The notes: a model not told the origin generated them from the sequence alone. A DNA stretch of 64,000 nucleotides from Cohnella lupini (GCF_003386205.1 NZ_QRDY01000006.1:1-64000); one strand, 5' to 3'; positions 16,263-25,572 are shown, counted from the first letter of the stretch. Translations and numbers: made by a program.

Positions 16263-18332
16263 TTATCGAGTAAATGCCGCCGGAACGCCGCCGTCTATCG
16301 TCAGCATGCAGCCCGTCGTTTTGTCGGATTTAGAAGAAGCGAAGAATGCGATGCCTTCCGCGATGTCTCTTGGGAAAATATTAACGAGCAGCGTCGTGCG
16401 TTTGCGGTAGTATTCTTCCAATTGATCCGGCTCGATTCCGTAAGCGGCGGCGCGTTCGTTCCTCCAGCTGCCGTTCCAGATCGCGGAGCCTTGAAGAATG
16501 GCGTCCGGAAGCACGGTATTCACGCGAATGCCGAACTCTCCGCCCTCGGCCGCGATGCAACGCGCCAGGTGGGCTTCCAAAGCTTTAACCGAGCTGTATG
16601 CCGAAGCGTTCTTGCCTGCGTATACGGAATTTTTGGAACCGATGAATACCATGTTGCCGCCGATCGCTTGAGCTTTCATCAGCTTGAACGCTTCGCGCGC
16701 GACTAAGAAGTAGCCCGTTCCGAGTACATTCATATTCAGGTTCCATTCTTTCAAAGACGTCTCGTCGAACGGACTCGAAGTCGCAAGACCCGCGTTGTTA
16801 ACGATGATGTCCACTCCGCCGTAGGCAACGGCCGTCTCGGCGTATGCCGCTTGTACCGCCTCTTCGTTCGTTACGTCCATTTTAACCGCTAACGCGCGGT
16901 TCTCGCCATACTTGGCGTTGATCTCGGCCGCTACTTTCTGAGCGCCTTCCAAGTTCAAATCCGCTAGAACGACGTGCGCTCCTTCGGATACGAGCTTGCG
17001 AGCCGTTTCGCTTCCGATTCCGCCTGCTCCTCCGGTAATGAAAGCAACTTTGCGTGAGAATTCGGCTTCCGCCGGCGCTAAGGATAGCTTATATAGCTCA
17101 AGCGGCCAGTACTCGACGTTGTACGACTCGTTTTCCACCAGGGAAACGAAATCGCCAAGCGCGGTCGCGCCTCTCATAACTGCGATCGCACGATGATAGA
17201 GCGCTCCGCTCACTTGGGACATCGCCCAGCTCTTGCCCGTATTGATCATCCCTACTCCGGGGATCAGGATGACGCGCGGAGCTGCTTCGAACATCACGTC
17301 TCCTTCGTTCTTGTTGGCTTCGAAGTAAGCTTTGTACATTTCTTTATAGGCGGCGACGCCTTCTTTCAGCTTAGCCTTCAAGCCTTCCACGTCGTCCGCG
17401 TTAGGCGTCCAGTCGATAAACAGAGGAACGACCTTCGTATGCACGAGGTGATCCGGACAAGCGGCTCCCACTTGGGAGAGCTTCGCGGAATCTTGCCCGC
17501 CGACGAATTGCAACACGTCGTCCGCATCGTCGAAGGACAGGATCATTTTCTTGATGTCGCTTACGGCGCCGCGAATCGTAGGCATCACTTGCGCCGCGAT
17601 GCTCTTGCGAACGTCCGCTTCCAGCGTAGGATGCTTCGCTCCGCCGAATACTTTCGCTTCGTTGACGCGTGCTTCGATGAAGTCTTCCGCTTCCGTGATG
17701 ATCTTGATCGTTTGCGCGTAACACTCCTCGGAAGTTTCTCCCCATGTCACCAGACCGTGCTTTTCCATGAGAACGAGCTCAGCCTTCGGATTGTTAAGCA
17801 CGCCTTCCGCGATCATCTTGGATAACGTGAAGCCGGGACGAATATAAGGAACCCATACGAAGCGGTCTCCGAAAATTTCCTTCGCCAGAGCCTTTCCGCT
17901 ATCCGCGCAGCAAAGGCTGATGATGGAATCGGGATGCGTATGATCGACGTGTTTGTATGGCAGGAACGCATGGAGCAACGTTTCGATGGAAGCGCGCGGA
18001 TGCTTGGAATCGATCATGCAGTTCGCCAAGTAAGCGACCATATCTTCGTCGGACATTTCCGGTTTCTCGAACAACGGTCGGATATCGTCCATGCGCAAGC
18101 CCGTAAAGTTGCTTGCTTTCATCGAAGCAAGGTCGGACCCGCTACCTTTCACGTACATGACTTCCGTATCGCGACCGCGAAAATCCTTGACGATCGTCTT
18201 CGTGGAGGTGTTACCCCCGCCGAAATTGCAGACGCGGCGATCCGTGCCGATGATGTTGGAACGGTATACGAGTTGATCCAAACCGGATTGTTGCTCAGAT
18301 GCCTTCGATGATTGCCATAAGCTTTGTACCAT
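16263..18332 (-). CDS. rhaEW: Bifunctional rhamnulose-1-phosphate aldolase / lactaldehyde dehydrogenase
   Basis: A 689-residue fusion. The N-terminal half (about 1-420) is a class II aldolase/adducin domain, with zinc ligands likely in HAFLPYKHVDHTHPDS and the later MEKHGLVTWG, which splits L-rhamnulose 1-phosphate. The C-terminal half (about 430-689) is a short-chain dehydrogenase with the Rossmann motif FITGGAGGIGSETA and the catalytic YSSVK; it is thought to oxidise L-lactaldehyde to lactate. Lactate made here could feed the neighbouring lut pathway. ATG 18332 has GGAGG 7 nt upstream. It is the first gene of the rhamnose operon. Confidence 0.95.
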   Translation of the reverse strand: MVQSLWQSSKASEQQSGLDQLVYRSNIIGTDRRVCNFGGGNTSTKTIVKDFRGRDTEVMYVKGSGSDLASMKASNFTGLRMDDIRPLFEKPEMSDEDMVAYLANCMIDSKHPRASIETLLHAFLPYKHVDHTHPDSIISLCCADSGKALAKEIFGDRFVWVPYIRPGFTLSKMIAEGVLNNPKAELVLMEKHGLVTWGETSEECYAQTIKIITEAEDFIEARVNEAKVFGGAKHPTLEADVRKSIAAQVMPTIRGAVSDIKKMILSFDDADDVLQFVGGQDSAKLSQVGAACPDHLVHTKVVPLFIDWTPNADDVEGLKAKLKEGVAAYKEMYKAYFEANKNEGDVMFEAAPRVILIPGVGMINTGKSWAMSQVSGALYHRAIAVMRGATALGDFVSLVENESYNVEYWPLELYKLSLAPAEAEFSRKVAFITGGAGGIGSETARKLVSEGAHVVLADLNLEGAQKVAAEINAKYGENRALAVKMDVTNEEAVQAAYAETAVAYGGVDIIVNNAGLATSSPFDETSLKEWNLNMNVLGTGYFLVAREAFKLMKAQAIGGNMVFIGSKNSVYAGKNASAYSSVKALEAHLARCIAAEGGEFGIRVNTVLPDAILQGSAIWNGSWRNERAAAYGIEPDQLEEYYRKRTTLLVNIFPRDIAEGIAFFASSKSDKTTGCMLTIDGGVPAAFTR

Positions 18333-18383
18333 GATGAAACCTCCGAATAATTGATTTGTTTGATTTTGATTTCATCTTAGCAC

Positions 18384-18448
18384 ACCCGTTTATGTTTGAA
18401 TATATTAATTTCGGAAACAAACAAAGAATAACTCAATAATAAACGGGT
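18384..18448. promoter_or_regulatory. Separated inverted repeat between rhaEW and germination operon
   Basis: ACCCGTTTAT at 18384-18393 and its exact reverse complement ATAAACGGGT at 18439-18448 are 45 bp apart in the 187-bp divergent region. The rhaEW-side copy lies just upstream of a minus-strand -10-like TAAGAT (about 18376-18381). It may be a pair of half-operators for the DeoR-type regulator, acting by looping. Confidence 0.5.
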
Positions 18449-18519
18449 AATGTGTATTCTCGCACATACCTCCTGCCTACAACTGGAAATACTTCTAACA
18501 AGAGGGAGGATGACTTACC

Positions 18520-19986
18520 ATGGCGGCAGATACGGCTCAATCTCGGCAAACGGATTTTTCTCCCACGCTTCGACTTAATATTGAACGCCTCCGCGCTCTT
18601 TTCGGCAATAGCTCCGACTTCGTCGTCCGGGAAATAACTATTCGGTCTGGACAGAATGTCGCGCTATTCTATCTCGACGGCATGATAGATCAGAAAATGC
18701 TACAGGAGGTCGTCATCGCCTCCTTAATGGATCGTTCTCCTCCGGAAATGACTTCGTTAGTTGAAATCGGGAATACCGTTTTGAATGTCGGAGCAGTTAC
18801 AAGCCCGGCAGATATGGAAGAAGCAGCGTTATTGATAATGTCCGGTAGTCTCTTGCTCTTAATGAACCAAGAGAAGGATGCTTTGTCGATTGCTCTTCCG
18901 GGCTGGGAAGAACGGAGCATTACGGAATCCAAGACGCAGACGGTCGTACGGGGTCCTCAGGATTCATTTACTGAAACCCTTCGCACGAACACGACGCTCG
19001 TCCGCAGGAGAATCAAGGATACGCGAATACGTCTCACGGGGATGAAGGTCGGCAGAATAACGAAAACGGACGTAGCCCTTATGTATTTGGAGGGGGTTGC
19101 GGACAACCGGCTGATCCGTCAGCTCGAGGAACGTCTGGGAAACGCTCGCTTGGATCAAGTTCTCGAGGGGCAATACTTAGAAGAATTACTGCTTGAACAA
19201 CGCCAATCAACGATTTTCCCGACCCTGTACAACTCGGATAGGCCGGATACGATCGCCGCCGGCATCATGGAGGGCAAGATTGCTATCTTCATCGACGGGA
19301 CCCCCTTCGTCCTGCTCGTCCCGTCCTTGTTCGTCGATTTCCTTCAATCCGCCGAGGATTATTATCAACCGATCCTCTATAGCAATTTGATTCGAATCAT
19401 GCGTTATATAGCCGTAACCATTTGCATTCTTGCTCCCGCCATCTATATCTCATTAACAACCTTTCATCAAGACATGCTGCCGACGCAGATGTTGTTAAGC
19501 CTAGCGGCTCAACGAGAAGGCGTCCCCTTTCCCGCTTTCATAGAGGCGCTCATCATGGAAGTAACCTTCGAGATATTAAGGGAAGCGGGCGTCAGAATGC
19601 CTCGCACGATCGGACAAGCCGTATCCATCGTCGGCACTATCGTCATCGGACAAGCCGCCGTCGAAGCCGGAGTCGTATCGGCCGTCCTGGTCATCGTGGT
19701 TTCCATAACGGCTATTACAAGCTTCGTCATTCCGGCTTACGCAATGAGCATACCTATTCGGATATTACGATTCGCGTTTATGTGTTTGGCTGCTTCCTTC
19801 GGAGCATTCGGAGTCACGATCGGAATTCTCGTGCTTCTCGTCCATCTTTGCAGCTTGCGATCCTTCGGAGTGCCTTATATGAGTCCGATCGCTCCTTTTG
19901 ACAGTAAGGAACAGAGTGACGCCATCTTCCGGTTTCCTTTCCGTAAATCGGCGAACTTGAATCCGAAACGGAGGTCGTCAAGATGA
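18520..19986 (+). CDS. Spore germination receptor subunit A (GerA family)
   Basis: A 488-residue integral membrane protein of the GerAA/GerKA family, the A subunit of a nutrient germination receptor in the spore inner membrane. A hydrophilic N-terminal domain (about 1-280) precedes about five membrane spans, including RIMRYIAVTICILAPAIYIS and repeated Val/Ile-rich helices to the C-terminus. The family motif LPTQMLLSLAAQREGVPFPA is present. ATG 18520 has GGGAGGA 9 nt upstream. It overlaps the next gene by ATGA. Confidence 0.94.
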   Translation: MAADTAQSRQTDFSPTLRLNIERLRALFGNSSDFVVREITIRSGQNVALFYLDGMIDQKMLQEVVIASLMDRSPPEMTSLVEIGNTVLNVGAVTSPADMEEAALLIMSGSLLLLMNQEKDALSIALPGWEERSITESKTQTVVRGPQDSFTETLRTNTTLVRRRIKDTRIRLTGMKVGRITKTDVALMYLEGVADNRLIRQLEERLGNARLDQVLEGQYLEELLLEQRQSTIFPTLYNSDRPDTIAAGIMEGKIAIFIDGTPFVLLVPSLFVDFLQSAEDYYQPILYSNLIRIMRYIAVTICILAPAIYISLTTFHQDMLPTQMLLSLAAQREGVPFPAFIEALIMEVTFEILREAGVRMPRTIGQAVSIVGTIVIGQAAVEAGVVSAVLVIVVSITAITSFVIPAYAMSIPIRILRFAFMCLAASFGAFGVTIGILVLLVHLCSLRSFGVPYMSPIAPFDSKEQSDAIFRFPFRKSANLNPKRRSSR

Positions 19987-21197
19987 CGCTTTATCGGCGG
20001 CTTCTAAATTTGACCGCGCTGTTGGCGCTGCTTACTTTTTTATTGTCGGGTTGCTGGAGCCGTAAAGAGCTTAACGAACTGTCCGTTGTTATCGGTTTGG
20101 GAGTCGACAAACTGGAAGACGGTTATGAAGTATCGTTGCAGGTCGTGGATCCGTCGCAAATGTCCCGAAACCGGTCGGCGGAACGCTCGGCGGTAATCGT
20201 CATTTCCGAGAAAGCGCCGACGCTGTTCGAAGCATTAAGAAAAGCGACGACGAAATCGCCGCGCAAGCTTTATTTATCTCATATCCATATGCTGCTATTC
20301 GACGAGGAGGCTGCCCGTACGGGAATCAACGAACCGTTGGATTTCCTTCTGCGAGACCATCAGGTAAGGCCCGATTTCTATATCGCCGTCGCCAAAGACT
20401 TTAAAGCCAAAGAAGTGCTTGGCTTCGTAACGCCGTTCGAAGTATTGCCTGCGCTCGAGTTATACAAGTCGCTTGAGGTATCCGAAAAATTGTGGGCCCC
20501 GACGTCGGCGATCAAGGTGACGCAATTAATGAAGATATTCACCGAACAAGGCGTTCAGGCCGTATTGACCGGAATCACTTTGACCGGGGACGCGGAAAAG
20601 GGTAATACCATGGACAACGTTAAGCAGCCGACGTCGTTAGCGGAATACAGATACATTGGGATCGGCGTCTTTAAGCAGGACCGTTTGCTTGGTTGGCTTA
20701 ACGAATCCGATAGCAAAGCCTGGAGCTACGTGACGAATAACGTGAAGACTACGGTAGGAACTTCGGAATGCCCCCGAAGCGACGGGAGGTTCGCCGTGGA
20801 TATAACCCATTCTTCGTCCAAAATGATTCCCTACTTGCTTAACGGCCAACCTGCTATTCGACTAAAAACCGTAATGGATGCCAATATTGGAGAAATGCAC
20901 TGCAAGCTAGACTTAGAAGATGAAAGCAACTTGCTCCAGCTTCAAAATACCTTAAACCGAACGCTGGCCGAGCTCATTAGCACCGGCATTCGTAACGTTC
21001 AACAACAATACGGCGTGGACGTTTTCGGGTTCGGCGAGGAGTTCCATCGGAAATACCCGAAACTCTGGAAGACGTGGAGGAACGATTGGGACGACCGATT
21101 TAAGACAATGCCTGTCCAGGTCGATTCGGAATTCAAATTAAATAAAATGGGCGAATCCATTAGCCCGATGGATTACAAACAAGCTCCGAAGGAGTGA
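19983..21197 (+). CDS. Spore germination receptor subunit C (Ger(x)C lipoprotein)
   Basis: A 404-residue lipoprotein of the GerAC family. The signal peptide ends in LLSGC (lipidated Cys about position 24), followed by WSRKELNELSVVIGLGVDK, the usual family opening. It is the C subunit on the outer face of the spore inner membrane. The start overlaps the A-subunit stop (ATGA), with GGAGG upstream in the end of that gene. Confidence 0.93.
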   Translation: MTLYRRLLNLTALLALLTFLLSGCWSRKELNELSVVIGLGVDKLEDGYEVSLQVVDPSQMSRNRSAERSAVIVISEKAPTLFEALRKATTKSPRKLYLSHIHMLLFDEEAARTGINEPLDFLLRDHQVRPDFYIAVAKDFKAKEVLGFVTPFEVLPALELYKSLEVSEKLWAPTSAIKVTQLMKIFTEQGVQAVLTGITLTGDAEKGNTMDNVKQPTSLAEYRYIGIGVFKQDRLLGWLNESDSKAWSYVTNNVKTTVGTSECPRSDGRFAVDITHSSSKMIPYLLNGQPAIRLKTVMDANIGEMHCKLDLEDESNLLQLQNTLNRTLAELISTGIRNVQQQYGVDVFGFGEEFHRKYPKLWKTWRNDWDDRFKTMPVQVDSEFKLNKMGESISPMDYKQAPKE

Positions 21198-21201
21198 AGG
21201 T

Positions 21202-21432
21202 ATGCTTCTCCTCGTTATTATGGCGATTGCGATCGGATTCTCCTTCATGGAATATCGCAGCCTTAAGGAGCAAGGCGATTATCGCGATATTACCATAGCC
21301 GCATCCTTGCTTGGGATAGGAATTCTCATGGGTTGCTTACAGTTGTTCAATGTCGGCATGCCTAATCCAATGAGCTTGGTCATCAAGCTGCTGCAACCGA
21401 CAAGTCAACTCGTAAGCAAATGGTTATCGTGA
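21202..21432 (+). CDS. Small two-helix membrane protein of the germination operon
   Basis: A 76-residue protein with two predicted membrane spans (about 1-17 and 31-50) joined by the short charged loop EYRSLKEQGDYRD. It starts 4 bp after the C-subunit stop, with GGAG upstream, and is followed by the B subunit. Small two-span proteins of this type accompany some ger operons as a fourth (D) subunit and can modulate germination. That role is inferred from size, topology and position. Confidence 0.8.
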   Translation: MLLLVIMAIAIGFSFMEYRSLKEQGDYRDITIAASLLGIGILMGCLQLFNVGMPNPMSLVIKLLQPTSQLVSKWLS

Positions 21433-21447
21433 CGGTGGAGGGATAAC

Positions 21448-22545
21448 GTGATCAATCAAACGATAACGCCAAGGCAAGCGGTTATGTGGTTCTGCCTCTA
21501 TCAGACCGGAAGCGCAATGCTTATTCTCCCTTCTTCGCTCGCGACGATCGCGAAGCAGGATGCGTGGATGTGCATCCCGCTTGCTATCGTAATGTTCTTG
21601 GGAGTATCGACGTTCTATCTGGCGATTGCCAAACAAATGAACGGGGCTTCTTTCGAGGATTATTTTCAGAGGATTCTTGGATCGTTACTGGGGAAAATCG
21701 TTCTATTCCTCTTCGTGCTTCTGTTTCCTTATCTTATCTTTATTCTGGTTCTTCGCGATCTGGGAGACTATCTCACCACTTCGGTCATTCCGGAAACACC
21801 GCAAGCGGCTATTTACGCTTTGATGTTAGCCGCCGTTTATTACGTCGTTAGACTTGGAGCAACAGTAATCGGCCGTATAGCGGAAATATTGTTTTTCGTC
21901 GTCATGACATTGTTCCTCGTCGGCTTTCTGTCGTTGTTCGTTAACGCGGACTGGAGAAATCTCTTGCCAATGCTGGAAGACGGACCGAAGCCCGTCTTCC
22001 ATGCCTCCATTCATCTGCTTGCCTTTCCGTATCTGGAAAGCGTCCTGTTCCTTTTCTTCGTCAATCAATTCGATCATGCCAAGAAATGGAGAAGGATAAT
22101 CGTAAGGAGCGCTATCTTAAGCGGGTTCGCCTGCTTCATCGTGACGATGATGTCGCTTCTGGCTTTAAGCGCGGGCGTGATCTCCAATTTGACCTATCCC
22201 AGTTATTTCGTCGTCCGAACGATAAGCATCGGCGATATTTTCGAGCGCTTCGAGGTCGTCATTTCCATCATCTGGTATATATCGATTTTCTTCCGCCTTG
22301 CGTTGCTGCTATACGTGTCCGTACAAGGCTTCGCCGGCGTATTCCGATTGAAATATCCAAGAGCTCTTCTTATCCCGCTTTCTTTAATCGCAATAATGAT
22401 GGCGAAAGTCGTTTGGCCTAACATGGCGTTCCTTATTACTTTGTTACAGGTATGGCCATATTACTGCATCATCTTCGGCCTTCTGTTTCCTATCGCATTG
22501 TGGTTAGTGGGCAAGGTCAGATTATCGGGCTCCAGTGACGCCTAA
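21448..22545 (+). CDS. Spore germination receptor subunit B (GerB permease)
   Basis: A 365-residue protein with about ten membrane spans, of the GerAB family within the amino acid/polyamine transporter fold. B subunits carry the germinant-binding site. The N-terminal ITPRQAVMWFCLYQTGSAML is the family opening. GTG start at 21448 with GGTGGAGG upstream. Last gene of the A-C-D-B operon. It converges on glpX with only 13 bp between the stops, and no terminator is visible. Confidence 0.93.
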   Translation: MINQTITPRQAVMWFCLYQTGSAMLILPSSLATIAKQDAWMCIPLAIVMFLGVSTFYLAIAKQMNGASFEDYFQRILGSLLGKIVLFLFVLLFPYLIFILVLRDLGDYLTTSVIPETPQAAIYALMLAAVYYVVRLGATVIGRIAEILFFVVMTLFLVGFLSLFVNADWRNLLPMLEDGPKPVFHASIHLLAFPYLESVLFLFFVNQFDHAKKWRRIIVRSAILSGFACFIVTMMSLLALSAGVISNLTYPSYFVVRTISIGDIFERFEVVISIIWYISIFFRLALLLYVSVQGFAGVFRLKYPRALLIPLSLIAIMMAKVVWPNMAFLITLLQVWPYYCIIFGLLFPIALWLVGKVRLSGSSDA

Positions 22546-22558
22546 GTCTCCAACCAAG

Positions 22559-23527
22559 TTAATGCTTATTTAGAAAAGCCTTGTTAGGCAAGTAGTGCAA
22601 TGCCCTGATGAACCGTATCGTTCTCGTCTTCGCGCGCATCACGATCGAGTGAGTTTCCGCGCGGTCATCCGGCAAGTATCGAACGCCTCCCAGAAATTCA
22701 CCAGGGGTGACTCCGGTCGCCGCGAAAATAACGTCCTCGCTTCCGACCATATCCTCCATCGTCAGAACCTTGTAAGGGTCGTCGATGCCCATCTGCAAGC
22801 AACGGGCATATTCATTCGCATCGGATGGCATCAGCCTACCTAAGATTTCTCCTCCGAGACACTTTAAAGCCGCGGCGGCCAGCACGCCTTCGGGAGCACC
22901 GCCGGAGCCTACGTAAAGATCGATTCCGGCTTCGGGAAACGCCGGTGCCATAGCTCCGGCTACGTCTCCGTCCGATAGAAACTTGATTCTGACGCCGACT
23001 TTCCGTAACGACTTGATGATCGACTCGTGCCTAACCCTGTCCAGTATCATCACCGTTAGTTCGGATACGTTTTTATTTAAGGCCTCCGCCGCTTTCGCCA
23101 AAGTGACCTCGATCGGATCGGTTAGTCTAAGCTTGCCGACGAGCTGCGGACCGACTGCCAGCTTCTCCATATACATATCCGGAGCATGCAGCAGATTTCC
23201 TTTGTTGGCGATCGCGATAACGGACATGGCGTTATTCAATCCTTTCGCCACGATTTCCGTTCCTTCTAACGGGTCTACCGCGACATCGACCTCGGGTCCG
23301 TTCATGCTGCCTACCTCTTCGCCAATGTAGAGCATCGGGGCTTCGTCCATTTCTCCCTCGCCAATAACGACCGTTCCTCTGACCGAAATCGAATCGAACA
23401 TCGACCGCATCGCGGATGTCGCGGCTCCGTCGGCGTTGATTTTGTCCCCCCTGCCCATCCACGGAGCGGAAGCCAATGCTGCTAATTCTGTTACGCGAAC
23501 AATTTCCAATGCTAGTTCTCTCTCCAT
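22559..23527 (-). CDS. glpX: Fructose-1,6-bisphosphatase class II
   Basis: A 322-residue GlpX enzyme that removes the 1-phosphate of fructose 1,6-bisphosphate in gluconeogenesis. The metal and substrate motifs are GRGDKINADGAATSAMR, GEGEMDEAPMLYIGE, VDPLEGTEIVAKG and GSGGAPEGVLAAAALK. The start at 23527 (MERELALEIVRVTELAAL) agrees with GlpX, with AGGAGG 7 nt upstream. It stands alone, and its promoter carries three sites resembling the CcpN operator, so it may be repressed when glycolytic carbon is plentiful. Confidence 0.96.
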   Translation of the reverse strand: MERELALEIVRVTELAALASAPWMGRGDKINADGAATSAMRSMFDSISVRGTVVIGEGEMDEAPMLYIGEEVGSMNGPEVDVAVDPLEGTEIVAKGLNNAMSVIAIANKGNLLHAPDMYMEKLAVGPQLVGKLRLTDPIEVTLAKAAEALNKNVSELTVMILDRVRHESIIKSLRKVGVRIKFLSDGDVAGAMAPAFPEAGIDLYVGSGGAPEGVLAAAALKCLGGEILGRLMPSDANEYARCLQMGIDDPYKVLTMEDMVGSEDVIFAATGVTPGEFLGGVRYLPDDRAETHSIVMRAKTRTIRFIRALHYLPNKAFLNKH

Positions 23528-23562
23528 ATGTAAGCCTCCTAATGATGATTGTTTAATTATAT

Positions 23563-23624
23563 TGTATAACATATATATAATTATGACACAACATAAAACA
23601 CGAATTGATCTTTATTATGACACA
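23563..23624 (-). promoter_or_regulatory. glpX promoter with three CcpN-like boxes
   Basis: Minus-strand promoter: -35 TTGTGT (23591-23586), 17 bp, -10 TATACA (23568-23563). TATGTTATACA (23573-23563) fits the CcpN consensus as I recall it, TRTGHYATAYW, at all 11 positions and overlaps the -10. TGTGTCATAAT fits at 10 of 11 and occurs twice, at 23590-23580 (over the -35) and 23624-23614. CcpN represses gluconeogenic genes in Bacillus subtilis. Confidence 0.62.
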
Positions 23625-23683
23625 ATAAAAAGTCCAATTCCTTCATCGTTTAGATGCGGAATTGGGCTTTATACATTTGTTCA

Positions 23684-24868
23684 TTAAAGAGTGGCGCTAA
23701 GCTTAATATTGATTTTAATGATTTCGCTTCGGCTTCCGATCCGAATCGCCGGTCCCCACGTACCGAAACCAGACGAAACGATGACGTGCATGGCGCTTTT
23801 TCTCATATAGCCCCAATCGAGCTCGAATATTCTGCGCGTGAACAAGTGGTTGGGAGCGAACTGGCCTCTGTGCGTATGGCCGCTGAGCAGAACGTCGGCT
23901 CCGGCTTCGGCCGCTTGCGCGAACATGGTCGGCTGGTGATCCATCAGGATCACGGGCTTGGACAGATCAAGCGATCGAAGCAACTCGCTCGCGCTGAGTC
24001 TCCGCGAAGGGTCGGCCGACTCCGCCGTTTTATCTTTCCGTCCGGCTACGTAAAGCTCCCCTGCAATATCCACCGTCTCGTCCCGCAACACTCTAATGCC
24101 GATTTTACTCATTTCTCCGATATACTGTTCCGCATGGCCGCCGTAATATTCATGATTGCCGAGAATGGCGAACACTCCGCGCTTCGCTTTCAATTGTCCT
24201 AGCAATTCGCTCATCTTATTTCGAAGGAAGGGCTCGATCGAATCGTCGATGATATCCCCCGGCAATAAAATCAGATCGGGCTGCATCGCGTTCATCCGTT
24301 CGATCAGACGGCCCAGATGCCTGCGCCCGACAACGTTGCCTAAATGAATATCCGAAGCGACCGCCACCGTCCAATTTGTCTGCCCGCTTTGGGTCGGCTT
24401 GTCGATCTCGATATCGTATTGACGAACGATCGGGCTCCAAGCGTTGCGGGAGCCGACGGCGAGCAATACGACGATCGCCGCCAAGATTACGATACCGGAA
24501 TACAGCGCATAATCATCGATATTCCCATCGGCCAAACGTACGAATAACCCGACCAGATCGCCAAGCAGAAACAACAATAAACCGGCCTCCATAATAAATA
24601 TATAATAAGAGCCGATAACTTTAAGCAGTCTTCCCAACGGCTTGATCGCAGTCGGCAGCGGCACTCTCCCGAGGATGTATCCGTAAACGAGGATGGCGAA
24701 TGGCAGCCAGAATGCCCATGGATTAAAGACGATGCCCGCGGAATCGAACCAAACCGTCAGATGCCAACCGATGTAGAAATTAATGCATGAATAAAGGGCA
24801 AGAAAAAAAATCACCGTAATAACGAACCGCGGATTTATCTTCATTTGTGTGGCGTGCTCCCTGCTCAT
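23684..24868 (-). CDS. Membrane-anchored metallophosphoesterase
   Basis: About 394 residues: four N-terminal membrane spans (about 10-150), then a calcineurin-like phosphoesterase domain. Metal ligands are seen in SDIHLGN, LPGDIIDD, GNHEYYGG, MDHQPT and SGHTHRGQ, in the YkuE/YaeI order. Relatives act on UDP-sugar or lipid-linked pyrophosphates, or have unknown substrates. The start is uncertain; ATG 24868 was chosen, ATG 24844 is possible, and the first TTG at 24901 lies too close to the TATAAT (24910-24905) to be used. It probably forms its own unit. Confidence 0.87.
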   Translation of the reverse strand: MSREHATQMKINPRFVITVIFFLALYSCINFYIGWHLTVWFDSAGIVFNPWAFWLPFAILVYGYILGRVPLPTAIKPLGRLLKVIGSYYIFIMEAGLLLFLLGDLVGLFVRLADGNIDDYALYSGIVILAAIVVLLAVGSRNAWSPIVRQYDIEIDKPTQSGQTNWTVAVASDIHLGNVVGRRHLGRLIERMNAMQPDLILLPGDIIDDSIEPFLRNKMSELLGQLKAKRGVFAILGNHEYYGGHAEQYIGEMSKIGIRVLRDETVDIAGELYVAGRKDKTAESADPSRRLSASELLRSLDLSKPVILMDHQPTMFAQAAEAGADVLLSGHTHRGQFAPNHLFTRRIFELDWGYMRKSAMHVIVSSGFGTWGPAIRIGSRSEIIKINIKLSATL

Positions 24869-24916
24869 CTCTGTATGATGTGTCGCTATTCTATTTATCA
24901 ATCGATTATAACATAG

Positions 24917-24949
24917 AAAACACCCCGAACCGTAAACGGCTCCGGGGTG
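24917..24949 (-). terminator. Terminator after the sigma factor gene
   Basis: Minus-strand hairpin CACCCCGGAGCCGT / ACGGTTCGGGGTG followed by TTTTC, seven bases past the sigma-factor stop. The next promoter (TATAAT, 24910-24905) begins directly after it. Confidence 0.8.
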
Positions 24950-24956
24950 CGCGAAT

Positions 24957-25523
24957 CTATCCTTCCGATAGGATACCTTGCGGCTTGTCTAACATGATAG
25001 CTCGCGACCAACGTTCGACGTCGAGATGAATGATTTTGCGTTTCTCGTTCGGCTCTTGCCGGTTTCTCAGCATCTCCCTCGTTCGGAACAGGATCGATTT
25101 CACGGCCGAGATCGAACAATTCATTTCATGCGCGATCTCTTGCATCGCATAACCGAAATAATTGAAGAGCAGCCAAATATCGATATTGCGCCTGGGAAAT
25201 CTCTCGGCTAGCCATTCGATTACGCTTCGAACTTCGACGTAATCGCTGTCCGTATAATAGCCTTTCGAATATTCGCTTACCGCCAGTCGCCTTCTTTGCC
25301 TTTTACGGCAATCGTCGATCCATAGATTTCGGGCTACGCGGATAAGGAAAGGCTTCACGTCCATATAAGGCTCCGTATGAAGGAAGAAAACCAGCGATTT
25401 CAGCAGCGTAGTCTGGTATAGATCCTCTCCGTCCCATTTCGATTTCGTCAGATAATTGCAATACTTCCTCAGATCTTCCAAGTGCGGAGTAACCAAACGT
25501 TCGTATTCCGGAACGATGCCCAC
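24957..25523 (-). CDS. ECF-type RNA polymerase sigma factor
   Basis: A 188-residue sigma-70 family protein of the extracytoplasmic-function group. Region 2 is seen in DGEDLYQTTLLKSLVF and FLIRVARNLWIDDCRKRQRRR. Region 4 is seen in YAMQEIAHEMNCSISAVKSILFRTREMLR. The GTG at 25523 is chosen because AAGGAGG lies 8 nt upstream; a TTG at 25580 has no ribosome binding site and overlaps the permease. It is the last gene of the exporter operon, and no anti-sigma gene is next to it, so its control may be through the two-component system upstream. Confidence 0.88.
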   Translation of the reverse strand: MGIVPEYERLVTPHLEDLRKYCNYLTKSKWDGEDLYQTTLLKSLVFFLHTEPYMDVKPFLIRVARNLWIDDCRKRQRRRLAVSEYSKGYYTDSDYVEVRSVIEWLAERFPRRNIDIWLLFNYFGYAMQEIAHEMNCSISAVKSILFRTREMLRNRQEPNEKRKIIHLDVERWSRAIMLDKPQGILSEG

Positions 25524-25572
25524 TCGGTTTCCCTCCTTCCCTATCACTGCAGCGGTTGCCGCATCCAATTGC

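Noticed and set aside
23684..24901. TTG start at 24901 for the metallophosphoesterase
   Set aside because: It would lie only about three bases past the -10 hexamer and has no ribosome binding site.
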